A DNA stretch of 64,000 nt. It comes from Bosea sp. OAE506. GTDB lineage: Bacteria > Pseudomonadota > Alphaproteobacteria > Rhizobiales > Beijerinckiaceae. The stretch covers positions 193,501 through 257,500 of the forward strand of contig NZ_JBEPOB010000001.1 in NCBI RefSeq assembly GCF_040546595.1, given 5' to 3'. A model generated the notes under the pieces. That model was not told the origin of the DNA, ran no database searches, and saw nothing but the letters and a program-made list of their open reading frames with translations. Each line of letters begins with the position of its first letter. Positions within the stretch are counted from its first letter, which is position 1. Shown one piece after another: positions 17,420-25,261 of the stretch. The translations under genes and the position numbers were made by a program.

Positions 17420-17808
17420 TGGGCTTGGACGCCATCAGGGCATGGGCCCGCGCCATAAAGCGGGACGTAGTCGCTCTATGGATAGCCGCGCGGGATGGCC
17501 GTACGCCGATGCTTGCCAAGTTCACAGCGGGGGCCGTCGCAGCATACGCGCTGTCGCCAATCGACCTTATCCCGGATTTCATCCCCGTGCTGGGATACCT
17601 CGACGATCTGCTGATCGTGCCGGTCGGCATCATGCTTGCCGTCAAGCTGATCCCCGCATCGCTTATGATCGAGTTCCGGGCGGCCGCCTCGGAAAGAACT
17701 GAGCGACCGGTCAGCCGGGGCGGATTGGCCTTCGTCGTGATCGTCTGGATCGCGGCCGCCGCGATGACGGTCAACTGGCTGATCGGCTGGGCGGCTAATA
17801 GCCGCTAG
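17419..17808 (+). CDS. YkvA/DUF1232 family membrane protein
   Basis: A 129-residue protein. KFTAGAVAAYALSPIDLIPD followed by FIPVLGYLDDL is the DUF1232 signature (SPIDLIPD...GxLDD). A C-terminal hydrophobic helix, LAFVVIVWIAAAAMTVNWLI, should anchor it in the inner membrane. Function of the family is not established. The ATG overlaps the TAA of the truncated ynfA frame, so it has lost its original upstream partner and perhaps its promoter. Confidence 0.85.
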   Translation: MGLDAIRAWARAIKRDVVALWIAARDGRTPMLAKFTAGAVAAYALSPIDLIPDFIPVLGYLDDLLIVPVGIMLAVKLIPASLMIEFRAAASERTERPVSRGGLAFVVIVWIAAAAMTVNWLIGWAANSR

Positions 17809-17869
17809 TCCGATCGACTGACTATGCGTCATCGCCCGCTTGCATTAAGTCGCGCGAGAGGGAGAACCA

Positions 17870-18064
17870 ATGGAAAAGCCAGTCAAGAGCTTTATGGTCC
17901 AGATGGATATCGAGCGATCCGTAACGGTCGTCGTGGAAGCAGGGGACGAGGCCGAGGCACGCCGGAAGGCCAACGACCTCGATTTCAATTTCGAGGTGGC
18001 GGGTGAGATCAAGCGCTGGGTCGTGCACGATGTTGCCGAACTGCCGCAAAGGGCCGCGCCGTGA
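17870..18064 (+). CDS. Small hypothetical protein
   Basis: A 64-residue acidic protein that I do not recognise. SFMVQMDIERSVTVVVEAGD and EAEARRKANDLDF suggest two strands and a helix, like small proteins with a tandem beta-alpha unit. GAGAGGGAGAACC just before the ATG is a good ribosome-binding site. Its stop overlaps the GTG of the next gene (GTGA), which supports both being real and coupled. Confidence 0.6.
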   Translation: MEKPVKSFMVQMDIERSVTVVVEAGDEAEARRKANDLDFNFEVAGEIKRWVVHDVAELPQRAAP

Positions 18065-18402
18065 TCCGGACCGTCGCGGTCGCCTGCGCGGTGCTGCTGG
18101 CGAGTGGCTCCGGAGCCGCGTATCTCGTCGCATCCCGGGTGCCGACCTTCAACGATGTCGTTCATCCCTGCGTGGAGGCCGAACGCGAACAAGCGCCCCT
18201 TCTACGGATGCAGACCTGCCTCTGCCTGGCTGAAGAGATTGCCACTCCATTCTGGACGACGCGGAACTTGGTCCTGCCGAACGCCTACGCGACCTCGTTC
18301 CGTGATGCGATGCTGAGGACCTGTCGAGCCAGCGCGATCGAGAAGCGAGGGAGCGATCGCGGCCCGACGCGTATGTCACCGATGCCGCGGCTGACCAACT
18401 GA
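18061..18402 (+). CDS. Hypothetical exported protein
   Basis: A 113-residue frame beginning with GTG, overlapping the upstream stop by four bases. The first 20 residues (MIRTVAVACAVLLASGSGAA) look like a signal peptide or membrane anchor, and four Cys in the mature part (HPCVEAE, QTCLCLAEE, LRTCRAS) could form disulfides in the periplasm. No known family is recognised. The Arg/Pro-rich C-terminus may be an extension into non-coding DNA. Confidence 0.5.
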   Translation: MIRTVAVACAVLLASGSGAAYLVASRVPTFNDVVHPCVEAEREQAPLLRMQTCLCLAEEIATPFWTTRNLVLPNAYATSFRDAMLRTCRASAIEKRGSDRGPTRMSPMPRLTN

Positions 18403-18417
18403 CGGCCAACCCGAATC

Positions 18418-18675
18418 CTATCCGGCTGATTGCCGCCTCGGAAGAACGATGCGGGCCGAACCGTCGTTGAAGGCCTGTACGGCAGTCTCCGCCAGGTCCG
18501 CTCCAGGATCGCGCTGCCAAACGCTCATGATGATGTGGCTAAGTCGCTCACGCTCGGCAGGCCTTGCGGATGCCTCGATCGGCGTCGGCTGGTTCACGGC
18601 GATCCAAGCGGCGTCGAAGGCATCGGCCAGCTTCTGGAGATCGGCGGGATCGGCGGTTATCGATCGGAATGGCAT
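18418..18675 (-). CDS. Conserved small hypothetical protein
   Basis: An 85-residue protein starting MPFRSITADPADLQKLADAF, then AAWIAVNQ and ERERLSHIIMSV. This pattern (MPFR-I, a helix with DAAW, a helix with ERERL) is common in small uncharacterised proteins of Rhizobiales, often near sensor kinases. AGGGGGCGAGC precedes the ATG. Function unknown. Confidence 0.65.
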   Translation of the reverse strand: MPFRSITADPADLQKLADAFDAAWIAVNQPTPIEASARPAERERLSHIIMSVWQRDPGADLAETAVQAFNDGSARIVLPRRQSAG

Positions 18676-18980
18676 GCTCGCCCCCTACATGACTGCGACG
18701 CCATTTCGCACTCAGGGATGACGTCTTTATGCCAAATTGTCGCACCCATCGCAACCACCTGAACGGAAACGGGTGGGCGTTTAGCGGGGCTTCATGAGAA
18801 CGTCCCTGTCAAAAGACCGGTACCGATTAAGGTAACCTCGTCGCCTGCGGCGGCTCAGCGCATTCCTCGCGCTTTGTCGCTGCCACGTGGCTGAACGACG
18901 CGTTAGCGATTTGCCTGCACTTGAGTGCAACCATTCCATTCCACTTAAGTTAGATCGAGTTGGACCCGTGAAAGCTCGCC
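18676..18980. other. Intergenic region with a dyad upstream of the response regulator
   Basis: No gene seen. A 14-base dyad, TGCACT (18916-18921) and AGTGCA (18924-18929), lies about 50 bases before the response-regulator gene and could be an operator. No EcfG-type element was found. Confidence 0.35.
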
Positions 18981-19340
18981 ATGACCAAGATGCTCGTTCT
19001 AGTCGTGGAGGATGAGCCCTTCATTCGCATGAGCACGGTCGCGATGATCGAAGACGCCGGCTACGGCGTTATCGAGGCCGCTGAAGCCGACGAGGCCATC
19101 AAGCTGCTCGAAACGCGCCTGGAAATTCGCGTGGTCTTCTCGGACATAGAAATGCCGGCGGGTTCAATGGACGGCCTAAAGCTGATGCATGCTGTTCGCA
19201 AACGCTGGCCGCCTGTCATCCTGATCCTGGCGTCAGGGCGCGTCTCGCCCAGTGTGGAGGAAATGCCCTCCGACACGGTCTTCCTGCCTAAGCCATATCG
19301 GGAAGAGGATATACTGGCCGTCCTCGCGAAGGCCGCCTAG
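18981..19340 (+). CDS. Single-domain response regulator
   Basis: A 119-residue receiver domain without an output domain. It has the acidic pocket EDE (10-12), the phospho-acceptor Asp55 in VVFSDIEMP, a Ser in place of the usual Thr in LILASGR, and Lys104 in FLPKPY. The FxPKPY form and the lack of an effector are typical of stand-alone receivers paired with HWE/HisKA_2 kinases. Its TAG overlaps the stop of the convergent HWE kinase in the palindrome CTAG (19337-19340). Confidence 0.9.
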   Translation: MTKMLVLVVEDEPFIRMSTVAMIEDAGYGVIEAAEADEAIKLLETRLEIRVVFSDIEMPAGSMDGLKLMHAVRKRWPPVILILASGRVSPSVEEMPSDTVFLPKPYREEDILAVLAKAA

Positions 19341-20374
19341 TCCGAAAGCTTCGAAGCCTTAACCCGCAGCGTGACGATCAGGCCCCCCGGAGACCAGTTA
19401 TAATCGATCGACCCGCCTAACTGGCCGGCAACACTGCGTTCGACCAGGCGGCTGCCGTATCCTGCCGGGCGCTCGCGAACCTTGACGGTGGGGCCGCCGC
19501 GTTCCGTCCAGATAATCCGGATGTCCTCGCCCTCGTTATTTCCAGAAATGTCGAGTTGCCCTGTATCGGACGACAACGCTCCGTACTTCAGGGAATTGGT
19601 CGCCAACTCGTGGAAAACCAAGGCAAGCGTCGTAGCCGTGGCCTCGCCCACCCCCATACGGGGGACGGCGACCCGAATGCGGCCGCTAAAGGCGCCGGTA
19701 TCCTCATAAGGTGACAACAGGACCGCTACTAGGTCGCCGAGCAAGGCGGCAGTCCCTTGATGGCCTGGTAGCGGGCGAACCAGGTCGTGGGCCCGCCCCA
19801 GGGCGGCCAGCCTGGCGATCAACTCCACAGCCATCTCCTTGGCGGTCGTGGTCGACCGCGACGTCAGCTGCGTCAGCCCCATTGCGATGGCCAACAGGTT
19901 CTTGACGCGGTGGCTCATCTCGCCGGCAAGAAGCTCATGGCCCTCCTCGGCCTGCTTGCGGCCGGTCACGTCTAGGAAGATGCCGTAGGCCAGCCCCATG
20001 TGCACGGCGGTATCATCGCCGATGCCGCGCGCGGAGATCCAGCGGATCTCGCCGGCGACGACGATCCGGAAATCGATCTCGTAGGCACCGACGATGGCCC
20101 GCGTCGCGACGAAGGCCGACCGGACCCGCTCGCGGTCCGAAGGATGGATGTGGGCAGACAGATCCTCAAAGGTGACCGTCTCGCTTTGCGGCAGGTTCCA
20201 CAGCGCGAAACCGTTCCCATCCATCGAAAAGTGATCGTTCGTAACGTTCCATGACCAAAGGGCCACGCCGGCCGCGCTGATCGCGAGACGGAGGCTATCG
20301 GCGCTCCACGACAGTGGATTGCTGTTGGTCACGGGAGATTTCCTGAGATGGGGAATGGAGCGAGGGTTCCTCAC
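19337..20374 (-). CDS. Soluble PAS-HWE histidine kinase
   Basis: A 345-residue kinase without membrane segments. Residues 25-140 form a PAS_3-like sensor (LRLAISAAGVALWSWNV, EIDFRIVVAGEIRWISARG). The kinase core follows, with His155 in EMSHRVKNLLAIAMGL, HELATNSLKYGALS and IIWTERGGP, the W-x-E of the HWE family. GTG 20332 with AGGAAA upstream is an alternative start that would remove a short basic N-terminus. It is convergent with, and shares its last bases with, the single-domain receiver, its likely partner. Confidence 0.9.
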   Translation of the reverse strand: MRNPRSIPHLRKSPVTNSNPLSWSADSLRLAISAAGVALWSWNVTNDHFSMDGNGFALWNLPQSETVTFEDLSAHIHPSDRERVRSAFVATRAIVGAYEIDFRIVVAGEIRWISARGIGDDTAVHMGLAYGIFLDVTGRKQAEEGHELLAGEMSHRVKNLLAIAMGLTQLTSRSTTTAKEMAVELIARLAALGRAHDLVRPLPGHQGTAALLGDLVAVLLSPYEDTGAFSGRIRVAVPRMGVGEATATTLALVFHELATNSLKYGALSSDTGQLDISGNNEGEDIRIIWTERGGPTVKVRERPAGYGSRLVERSVAGQLGGSIDYNWSPGGLIVTLRVKASKLSD

Positions 20375-20644
20375 TATCGAATATAACCGGCGAGCCCAAT
20401 GTCTTTCCCGTGATCGCTACGGCATCCACGCCGTGCTAGTCGCCGCCCGGCGCCTCAGACACCGGGCACCTCGCCTACGTCCACGGAGACCGGCGGATGC
20501 TGGTCGCCCAATACACGCAGCACGACGTGCGCGCCCGCCACGATGCCGTTTCCATCGCGGCGGCACCAGCAGGCCGTCTCAATAGGTCACGCCTAGGCCT
20601 CACCGCTTTTCGCCCGGTTGATTGCCCGATGCTCTCAGTGACCT

Positions 20645-20956
20645 TCAGTACGCCATCGTGGGTTTAATCGACGGCAGGACGACCGGCGGTCGAGGCTTTT
20701 GTTTCGAGGGCTTCTGGTGACCATTTTTCCAGCCGCCCATCAGCGCGAGCGTTGCGGTGTAGATGACGACTTGGTCCGAGTTGCGGATGCTGACGCCGAA
20801 GGTGCGGTGGTCGCCCTCGGGGATTTTGTCGCGGGCTATGTCCGGGAGGGTGTCCAGGCCGAACCAGCGGGCTGCTGCGTCGTCGGGCAGATCGCGACCG
20901 GTAGTGTCGATGCAGGGTGCAGAGCCGTCGTCGATATCAAAGAAAGAGTGGGGCAT
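20645..20956 (-). CDS. DUF6894-like small protein
   Basis: A 103-residue protein. MPHSFFDIDDGSAPCIDTTG and LPDDAAARWFGLDTLPDIARD match the DUF6894 pattern (MPxxFF-DDG-DxxGxxLPD-AAAR), and VSIRNSDQVVIYTATLAL is the closing beta hairpin. A Lys/Pro-rich tail of about 25 residues follows. The start at 20956 has GGAGGG six bases upstream; the frame runs on further but without homology. These proteins are frequent in Hyphomicrobiales and of unknown role. Confidence 0.75.
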   Translation of the reverse strand: MPHSFFDIDDGSAPCIDTTGRDLPDDAAARWFGLDTLPDIARDKIPEGDHRTFGVSIRNSDQVVIYTATLALMGGWKNGHQKPSKQKPRPPVVLPSIKPTMAY

Positions 20957-21168
20957 CGAAGCCCTCCGGGCGCGGGAACGGGCGCGCCGGACCAACACGC
21001 AGGTTCGTGGCGATGTTTCAAGCGGCGACCGTTCAGGATTTGAGCTAGCGTCAGCTCACTGACGTGCTAAAAGTTTAGTACACCGTCATTGCAACTTCGC
21101 TTTGACACCAGCAACAGCGGCAGCCTATTCAATTCGTTGTAAAATAATGCTTTTTCGCCTTGAATGGG

Positions 21169-21193
21169 GGTTCGAGTCCTCTCCTGGGCACCA
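21169..21193 (+). other. 3' end of tRNA-Leu gene, probable att site of a genomic island
   Basis: The 25 bases end in CTCCTGGGCACCA and hold a T-loop (TTCGAGT) with its 3' stem and a complete acceptor 3' strand plus CCA. This matches the 3' end of alphaproteobacterial tRNA-Leu genes starting GCCCAGG. No D arm or anticodon arm precedes it, so it is a fragment. Such copies arise when an integrase inserts an element into a tRNA 3' end. The orientation implies that the intact tRNA and integrase lie to the left, outside the window, and the element ends here. Confidence 0.7.
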
Positions 21194-21570
21194 CTTTTCT
21201 TGAGGGGCTACCAACCTCAAGACCTTAGCGAAAATCGATAGATACGGGACGCCCGAGTGAGACGGTCGGGTGGTCCACTGGGTTTCGACCGGGTCGCGCT
21301 TTAACAAGCACGCGCCAGCCCGGTGTGGTCCCGCTCCGGTGGGCTGTCCGCAATCAGCTTCACACGCTCATCGAGACGACGGACATCCTGCCCTTGCGCC
21401 GCAGCAAGGACGTCGCAAAAGTTGGCTCCGCCGCCTAAGCGGATTTCACGGCAGAGATCGCCGTGCGGCGGGGCTTGCGATTGCCGAGGCGCAAGACGAC
21501 CTCGCCTTTCGGCGATGCCGCGAGCTGCGCCAGGATGTCCGGCCTCGGACGGCGGCTCAGCCCCAGCCGC
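21194..21570. other. Intergenic stretch after the att site
   Basis: No gene is assigned. A perfect 7-base stem (CTTGAGG 21199-21205, CCTCAAG 21215-21221) follows the tRNA fragment and may be the old tRNA terminator, though no T-run follows. Short minus-strand frames toward the transketolase gene have no recognisable family. Confidence 0.35.
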
Positions 21571-22581
21571 TCAGCCGAGCCACTTCTTCACCCGCTCGCC
21601 GATCGCATCGGTCGAGATGCCGTAGCGATCGTGGAGGGTTGGCAGGGCGCCGGCGGCGAGGAACTCGTCGGGCAGTCCGATCATGCGGAAGGCACAATGG
21701 ACGCCCTCGCGCATGAGCAGGCCCGCCACCGCCTCGCCCAGGCCACCGATCACCGTGTGGTTTTCGGCGACCACGACCAGGCGGCCGGGCTTGGAACAGG
21801 CCTCAAGGATGGTCGCGGTATCGAGCGGCTTGATGGTCGGGACGTGCAGGACGGCGGCGCCGATCCGATCCTTCGCGAGGGCTTGAGCCGCCTCGAGCGC
21901 GCGCATCGTCATGATGCCCGAGGAGATGAACAGCACCTCGCCGCCATCGCGCAGGAGCTTGGCCTTGCCGATCTCGAAGGTGTAGCCGTACTCGTCGAGC
22001 ACCAGCGGCACCTGCCCGCGCAGAAGCCGCATATAGACCGGCCCCGCATGGCTCGCGATCGCCGGCACGGCCTGCTCGATCTCATGGGCGTCGCAGGGAT
22101 CGATCACGGTCATGTTCGGCATGGCGCGCATGAGCGCGAGATCTTCCGCGGCCTGGTGCGAAGGGCCGTAGCCCGAGGTCAGCCCCGGCAGCGCGCAGAC
22201 GATCTTAACATTGCGGTCTTCCTCCGCGATCGTCTGGTGAATGAAGTCGTAGGCCCGCCGGGATGCAAACACGGCATAGGTGGTCGCGAAGGGCAGGAAG
22301 CCCTCGGCGGCGAGACCCGAGGCCGCCCCGAAGAGCAGCTGTTCGGCCATGCCCATCTGGTAATGCCGCTCGGGAAACGCCTTCGCGAAGATGTGCAGGT
22401 CGGTGTATTTGCCGAGATCGGCGGTCATGCCGAGCACCCGCTCGTCCTTCTCAGCCAGCGCGACGAGAGCATGGCCGAAGGGGGCGGGCTTGGTGCGCTG
22501 TCCCTCGCTGGCGATCGACGCGATCATCGCGGAGGTGGTCAGCCGGGGCTTCCCGGCGGGAGTCGGGGCGCTGGGTTTCAT
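21571..22581 (-). CDS. Transketolase-like, C-terminal subunit
   Basis: A 336-residue protein with the pyrimidine-binding and C-terminal domains of a split transketolase. QMGMAEQLLFGAASGLAAEG carries the catalytic Glu that activates thiamine diphosphate; ALPGLTSGYGPSHQAAEDLA and the TIKPLD segment belong to the same fold. The ATG overlaps the stop of the N-terminal subunit gene (ATGA). Stand-alone N/C pairs occur in carbohydrate catabolic operons and transfer two-carbon units; the specific sugar phosphate is unknown. The upstream SDR suggests oxidation of a polyol or sugar first. Confidence 0.9.
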   Translation of the reverse strand: MKPSAPTPAGKPRLTTSAMIASIASEGQRTKPAPFGHALVALAEKDERVLGMTADLGKYTDLHIFAKAFPERHYQMGMAEQLLFGAASGLAAEGFLPFATTYAVFASRRAYDFIHQTIAEEDRNVKIVCALPGLTSGYGPSHQAAEDLALMRAMPNMTVIDPCDAHEIEQAVPAIASHAGPVYMRLLRGQVPLVLDEYGYTFEIGKAKLLRDGGEVLFISSGIMTMRALEAAQALAKDRIGAAVLHVPTIKPLDTATILEACSKPGRLVVVAENHTVIGGLGEAVAGLLMREGVHCAFRMIGLPDEFLAAGALPTLHDRYGISTDAIGERVKKWLG

Positions 22582-23420
22582 GACGGCTTCCTCTCGTCGA
22601 GAGCCGCGAGCGCGAGCTGCCACTCATGAGCCTCGACCCGGATGAAGTGGTTCTTCTCGCGCGCTTCGAGAAAGGGCACGCCCTTCCCCATCAGCGTGTC
22701 GGCGACGATCATGCTGGGGCGACCGCGCTCGGCCTTCGCGGCATCGAAGGCGCGCCGGACGGCGTCGAGGTCGTTCCCGTCGACCCGCTGGGCAAACCAG
22801 CCGAAGGCGGCGAGCTTCTCTGCGAGGGGCTCGAAGGCCATGACGCTCGTCGATGGCCCGTCCGCCTGCTGGTTGTTGACGTCGACGACCGCGATCAGGT
22901 TGTCGAGCTTGTGATGGGCGGCGGACAGGATCGCCTCCCAGACCGAGCCCTCGTCGAGCTCGCCATCCGAAAACAGGGTGTAGACCGTCGCGTCCGATTG
23001 CTTGCGCTTGAGCCCGAGCGCCCGACCGACGGCAATAGACAGACCGAGTCCGAGCGAGCCGCCGGACATCTCCATGCCCGGCGTATAGGCGGCCATCCCC
23101 GACATGGGCAGCCGGCTCTCGTCGGAGCCATAGGTTTCGAGCTCCTGCTCGGGGATGAAGCCGGCTTCGATCAGCGCCGCGTAGAGGGCGATCGCGTAGT
23201 GGCCGTTCGAGAGCAGGAAGCGGTCGCGCCCTTCCCAGTCCGGATCGTCGGGCCGGTACTTCATGGCGTGGAAATAGGCGACGGCGAGGACGTCGGCGAT
23301 GTCGAGCGCCTGCGCAATGTAGCCCTGGCCCTGCACCTCGCCCATCAGGATGGCGTGGCGGCGGATGTTCCAGGCCCGGCGTTCGAGCGAGACGTTATGG
23401 CCGATCGGAGCGCTGTCCAT
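22578..23420 (-). CDS. Transketolase-like, N-terminal (thiamine diphosphate) subunit
   Basis: A 280-residue protein equal to the first domain of transketolase. FLLSNGHYAIALYAALIEAG and MSGGSLGLGLSIAVGRALG are family segments. The cofactor motif reads SDGELDEGSVWEA, with Ser in place of the first Gly of GDG, and ends in VVDVNN. The frame runs further upstream, but AGGAGGACACC before ATG 23420 and the homology fix the start. It is the middle gene of a three-gene operon with an SDR and the C-terminal subunit. Confidence 0.9.
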   Translation of the reverse strand: MDSAPIGHNVSLERRAWNIRRHAILMGEVQGQGYIAQALDIADVLAVAYFHAMKYRPDDPDWEGRDRFLLSNGHYAIALYAALIEAGFIPEQELETYGSDESRLPMSGMAAYTPGMEMSGGSLGLGLSIAVGRALGLKRKQSDATVYTLFSDGELDEGSVWEAILSAAHHKLDNLIAVVDVNNQQADGPSTSVMAFEPLAEKLAAFGWFAQRVDGNDLDAVRRAFDAAKAERGRPSMIVADTLMGKGVPFLEAREKNHFIRVEAHEWQLALAALDERKPS

Positions 23421-23434
23421 GGTCGGTGTCCTCC

Positions 23435-24187
23435 TTAGCCGTGGATCAGCATGCCGCCATTGACGTCGATGACGGCGCCGGTGACGTAGGCGGAGAGGTC
23501 CGAGGCGAGGAACAGGTAGATGCCAGCGACGTCGGCGGCCTTGCCCAGCCTGCCGAGCGGAATGCCCTTGATGATGTCGGCCCGCATCTCGGGGGTCAGC
23601 TTGCCCCCGGTGATATCCGTCTCGATCAGGCCGGGCGTCACGCAATTGACGCGGATGCCATCCGGCCCGAATTCGCGCGCCATCGCCTTGGCGAGGCCCA
23701 GCACACCCGCCTTGGCCGAAGAGTAGTGCGGCCCGCCGAAGATCCCGCCACCGCGCTGGGCGGAGACCGACGACATGCAGGCGATCGAGCCCTGCCGCCG
23801 GGCCTGCATATGCGGGATGAAGACCTGGCTGAGGAAGAGCACGCCCTTGCAGTTGATGTCCTGGATGCGGTCCCAGCTCGCCTCGTCGATATCAAGCGTC
23901 TTCACCGGCTGCGTCACGCCGGCGTTGTTGATGAGGATGTCGATCTGCCCGAAGGCGTCGATGACCCGGTCGGCAGCCATCTGGCAGGAGGCCTTGTCGG
24001 CGACGTCGCAGCGCAGGCCGAGATGCTGCGGGCCCAGCGCCGACGCGGCCTCGCGCGCGGCCTCCTCGTCGATGTCGAGAATGGCGACGCGCGCACCCTG
24101 CGCGGCGAAGAGCCTGGCGGTGGCCAGCCCGATGCCACGCACGCTTGCGGCGCCCGAAATGGCCGCTGTCTTACCCTGCAGAAGCAT
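23435..24187 (-). CDS. Classical SDR family oxidoreductase (sugar/polyol type)
   Basis: A 250-residue short-chain dehydrogenase: SGAASVRGIGLATARLFA (cofactor loop, with two extra residues), ILINNAGVTQPV (NNAG), CMSSVSAQRGG (Ser) and HYSSAKAGVLGL (Tyr/Lys), ending in the typical VIDVNGGMLIHG. The frame extends upstream, but MLLQGKTA at 24187 is the family start. It is the first gene of the transketolase operon and is divergent from a LysR gene 133 bases away, its likely regulator. It probably oxidises a sugar or polyol that is then cleaved by the transketolase pair. Confidence 0.88.
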   Translation of the reverse strand: MLLQGKTAAISGAASVRGIGLATARLFAAQGARVAILDIDEEAAREAASALGPQHLGLRCDVADKASCQMAADRVIDAFGQIDILINNAGVTQPVKTLDIDEASWDRIQDINCKGVLFLSQVFIPHMQARRQGSIACMSSVSAQRGGGIFGGPHYSSAKAGVLGLAKAMAREFGPDGIRVNCVTPGLIETDITGGKLTPEMRADIIKGIPLGRLGKAADVAGIYLFLASDLSAYVTGAVIDVNGGMLIHG

Positions 24188-24320
24188 GTCCGTCCCTGAC
24201 GCTTTTTGATTGGCGGTGAGACTGACTTGTTTTTCCCGGGCCAATAAGCGCAAAAATTGCGTGATGAAGTGAATCTGGTTCACTCATCGACCGTGATACC
24301 CGAGCAGACAGGATACTTTG

Positions 24321-25208
24321 ATGAGCCGCTTGCCGCTGTCTTCGCTGCAGGCCTTCGAGGCGGCGGCCAGGACGGGATCGTTTCGCGCCGCCGGCGAGGA
24401 GCTCGGCATCTCGCCGAGCGCGATCAGCCATGCGGTCCGCAAGCTCGAGGAATTGATGGGCACGACCCTGTTCGACCGGCAGAGCCGCACGGTCCGCCTG
24501 AACGGGGCGGGCGAGGCGCTGCTCGCGCATGTCGCGGCGGGCTTCGACCAGCTGCGGCAGGGCGTCGAAACCATCGGCGCCCGATCCGGCAATCTCCTGC
24601 GGCTGCATTGCGCGCCCTCGATGGCCGCCCAATGGCTGCTGCCAAGGCTGCGCCATCTCTTCATCGCGCAGCCCGGCCTGGAAGTTCGCCTGGCGGCCGG
24701 CATCGACTATCCGCGCTTCGAGCATGACGCGTTCGATGCCGACATCTGCTACGGCCCACCCCGCCAGGAAGGGCTGATCGTCGTGCCGCTTGGCGAGGAG
24801 ACCGTGACCCCGCTCTGCGCGCCCGAACTCGCCGCGCGGATCACGTCGCCGGAGGATCTGACCGGCGCCAGACTGATCGAGAGCGACAACAAGCGCGTGC
24901 GCTGGACGAACTGGTTCGGCGCCAACGGGATCATCCCCCCCGCGCCCTGCGGCTCGCGCTTCGACCGATCCTTCATGGCGATCGCGGCCGCCGTCGACGG
25001 GCTCGGCGTCGCGCTCGAATCGACGCGTCTCGCCGAGCGCGAACTCGCGGATGGCCGCCTCGTCGCGCCGCTGGCCGGGCGCGCACGCGACGTGCGCTAT
25101 ACCGGCCACTACCTGGTGTTTCCGCGGGTCGCCAAATCCCGTCGCGCGGTGCGCCTCTTCACCCAGTGGCTGACCACGGAACTGGGCCTGCCGCCCCACG
25201 CCTTCTGA
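24321..25208 (+). CDS. LysR family regulator (GcvA-like)
   Basis: A 295-residue LysR protein. The N-terminal winged helix is in LQAFEAAARTGSFRAAGEEL and ISPSAISHAVRKLEELMGT. The effector domain starts at LLRLHCAPSMAAQWLLPRL and has the DADICYGP segment of the GcvA-like subgroup. The ATG at 24321 is used; a TTG directly before it is in frame. It is divergent from the SDR/transketolase operon, so it probably controls that operon in response to its substrate. Confidence 0.9.
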   Translation: MSRLPLSSLQAFEAAARTGSFRAAGEELGISPSAISHAVRKLEELMGTTLFDRQSRTVRLNGAGEALLAHVAAGFDQLRQGVETIGARSGNLLRLHCAPSMAAQWLLPRLRHLFIAQPGLEVRLAAGIDYPRFEHDAFDADICYGPPRQEGLIVVPLGEETVTPLCAPELAARITSPEDLTGARLIESDNKRVRWTNWFGANGIIPPAPCGSRFDRSFMAIAAAVDGLGVALESTRLAERELADGRLVAPLAGRARDVRYTGHYLVFPRVAKSRRAVRLFTQWLTTELGLPPHAF

Positions 25209-25261
25209 TCGCGTTCGGGACGGCAGGCTATGGCCGAGGACGCTGTGGTAAGCTGTCCCGC

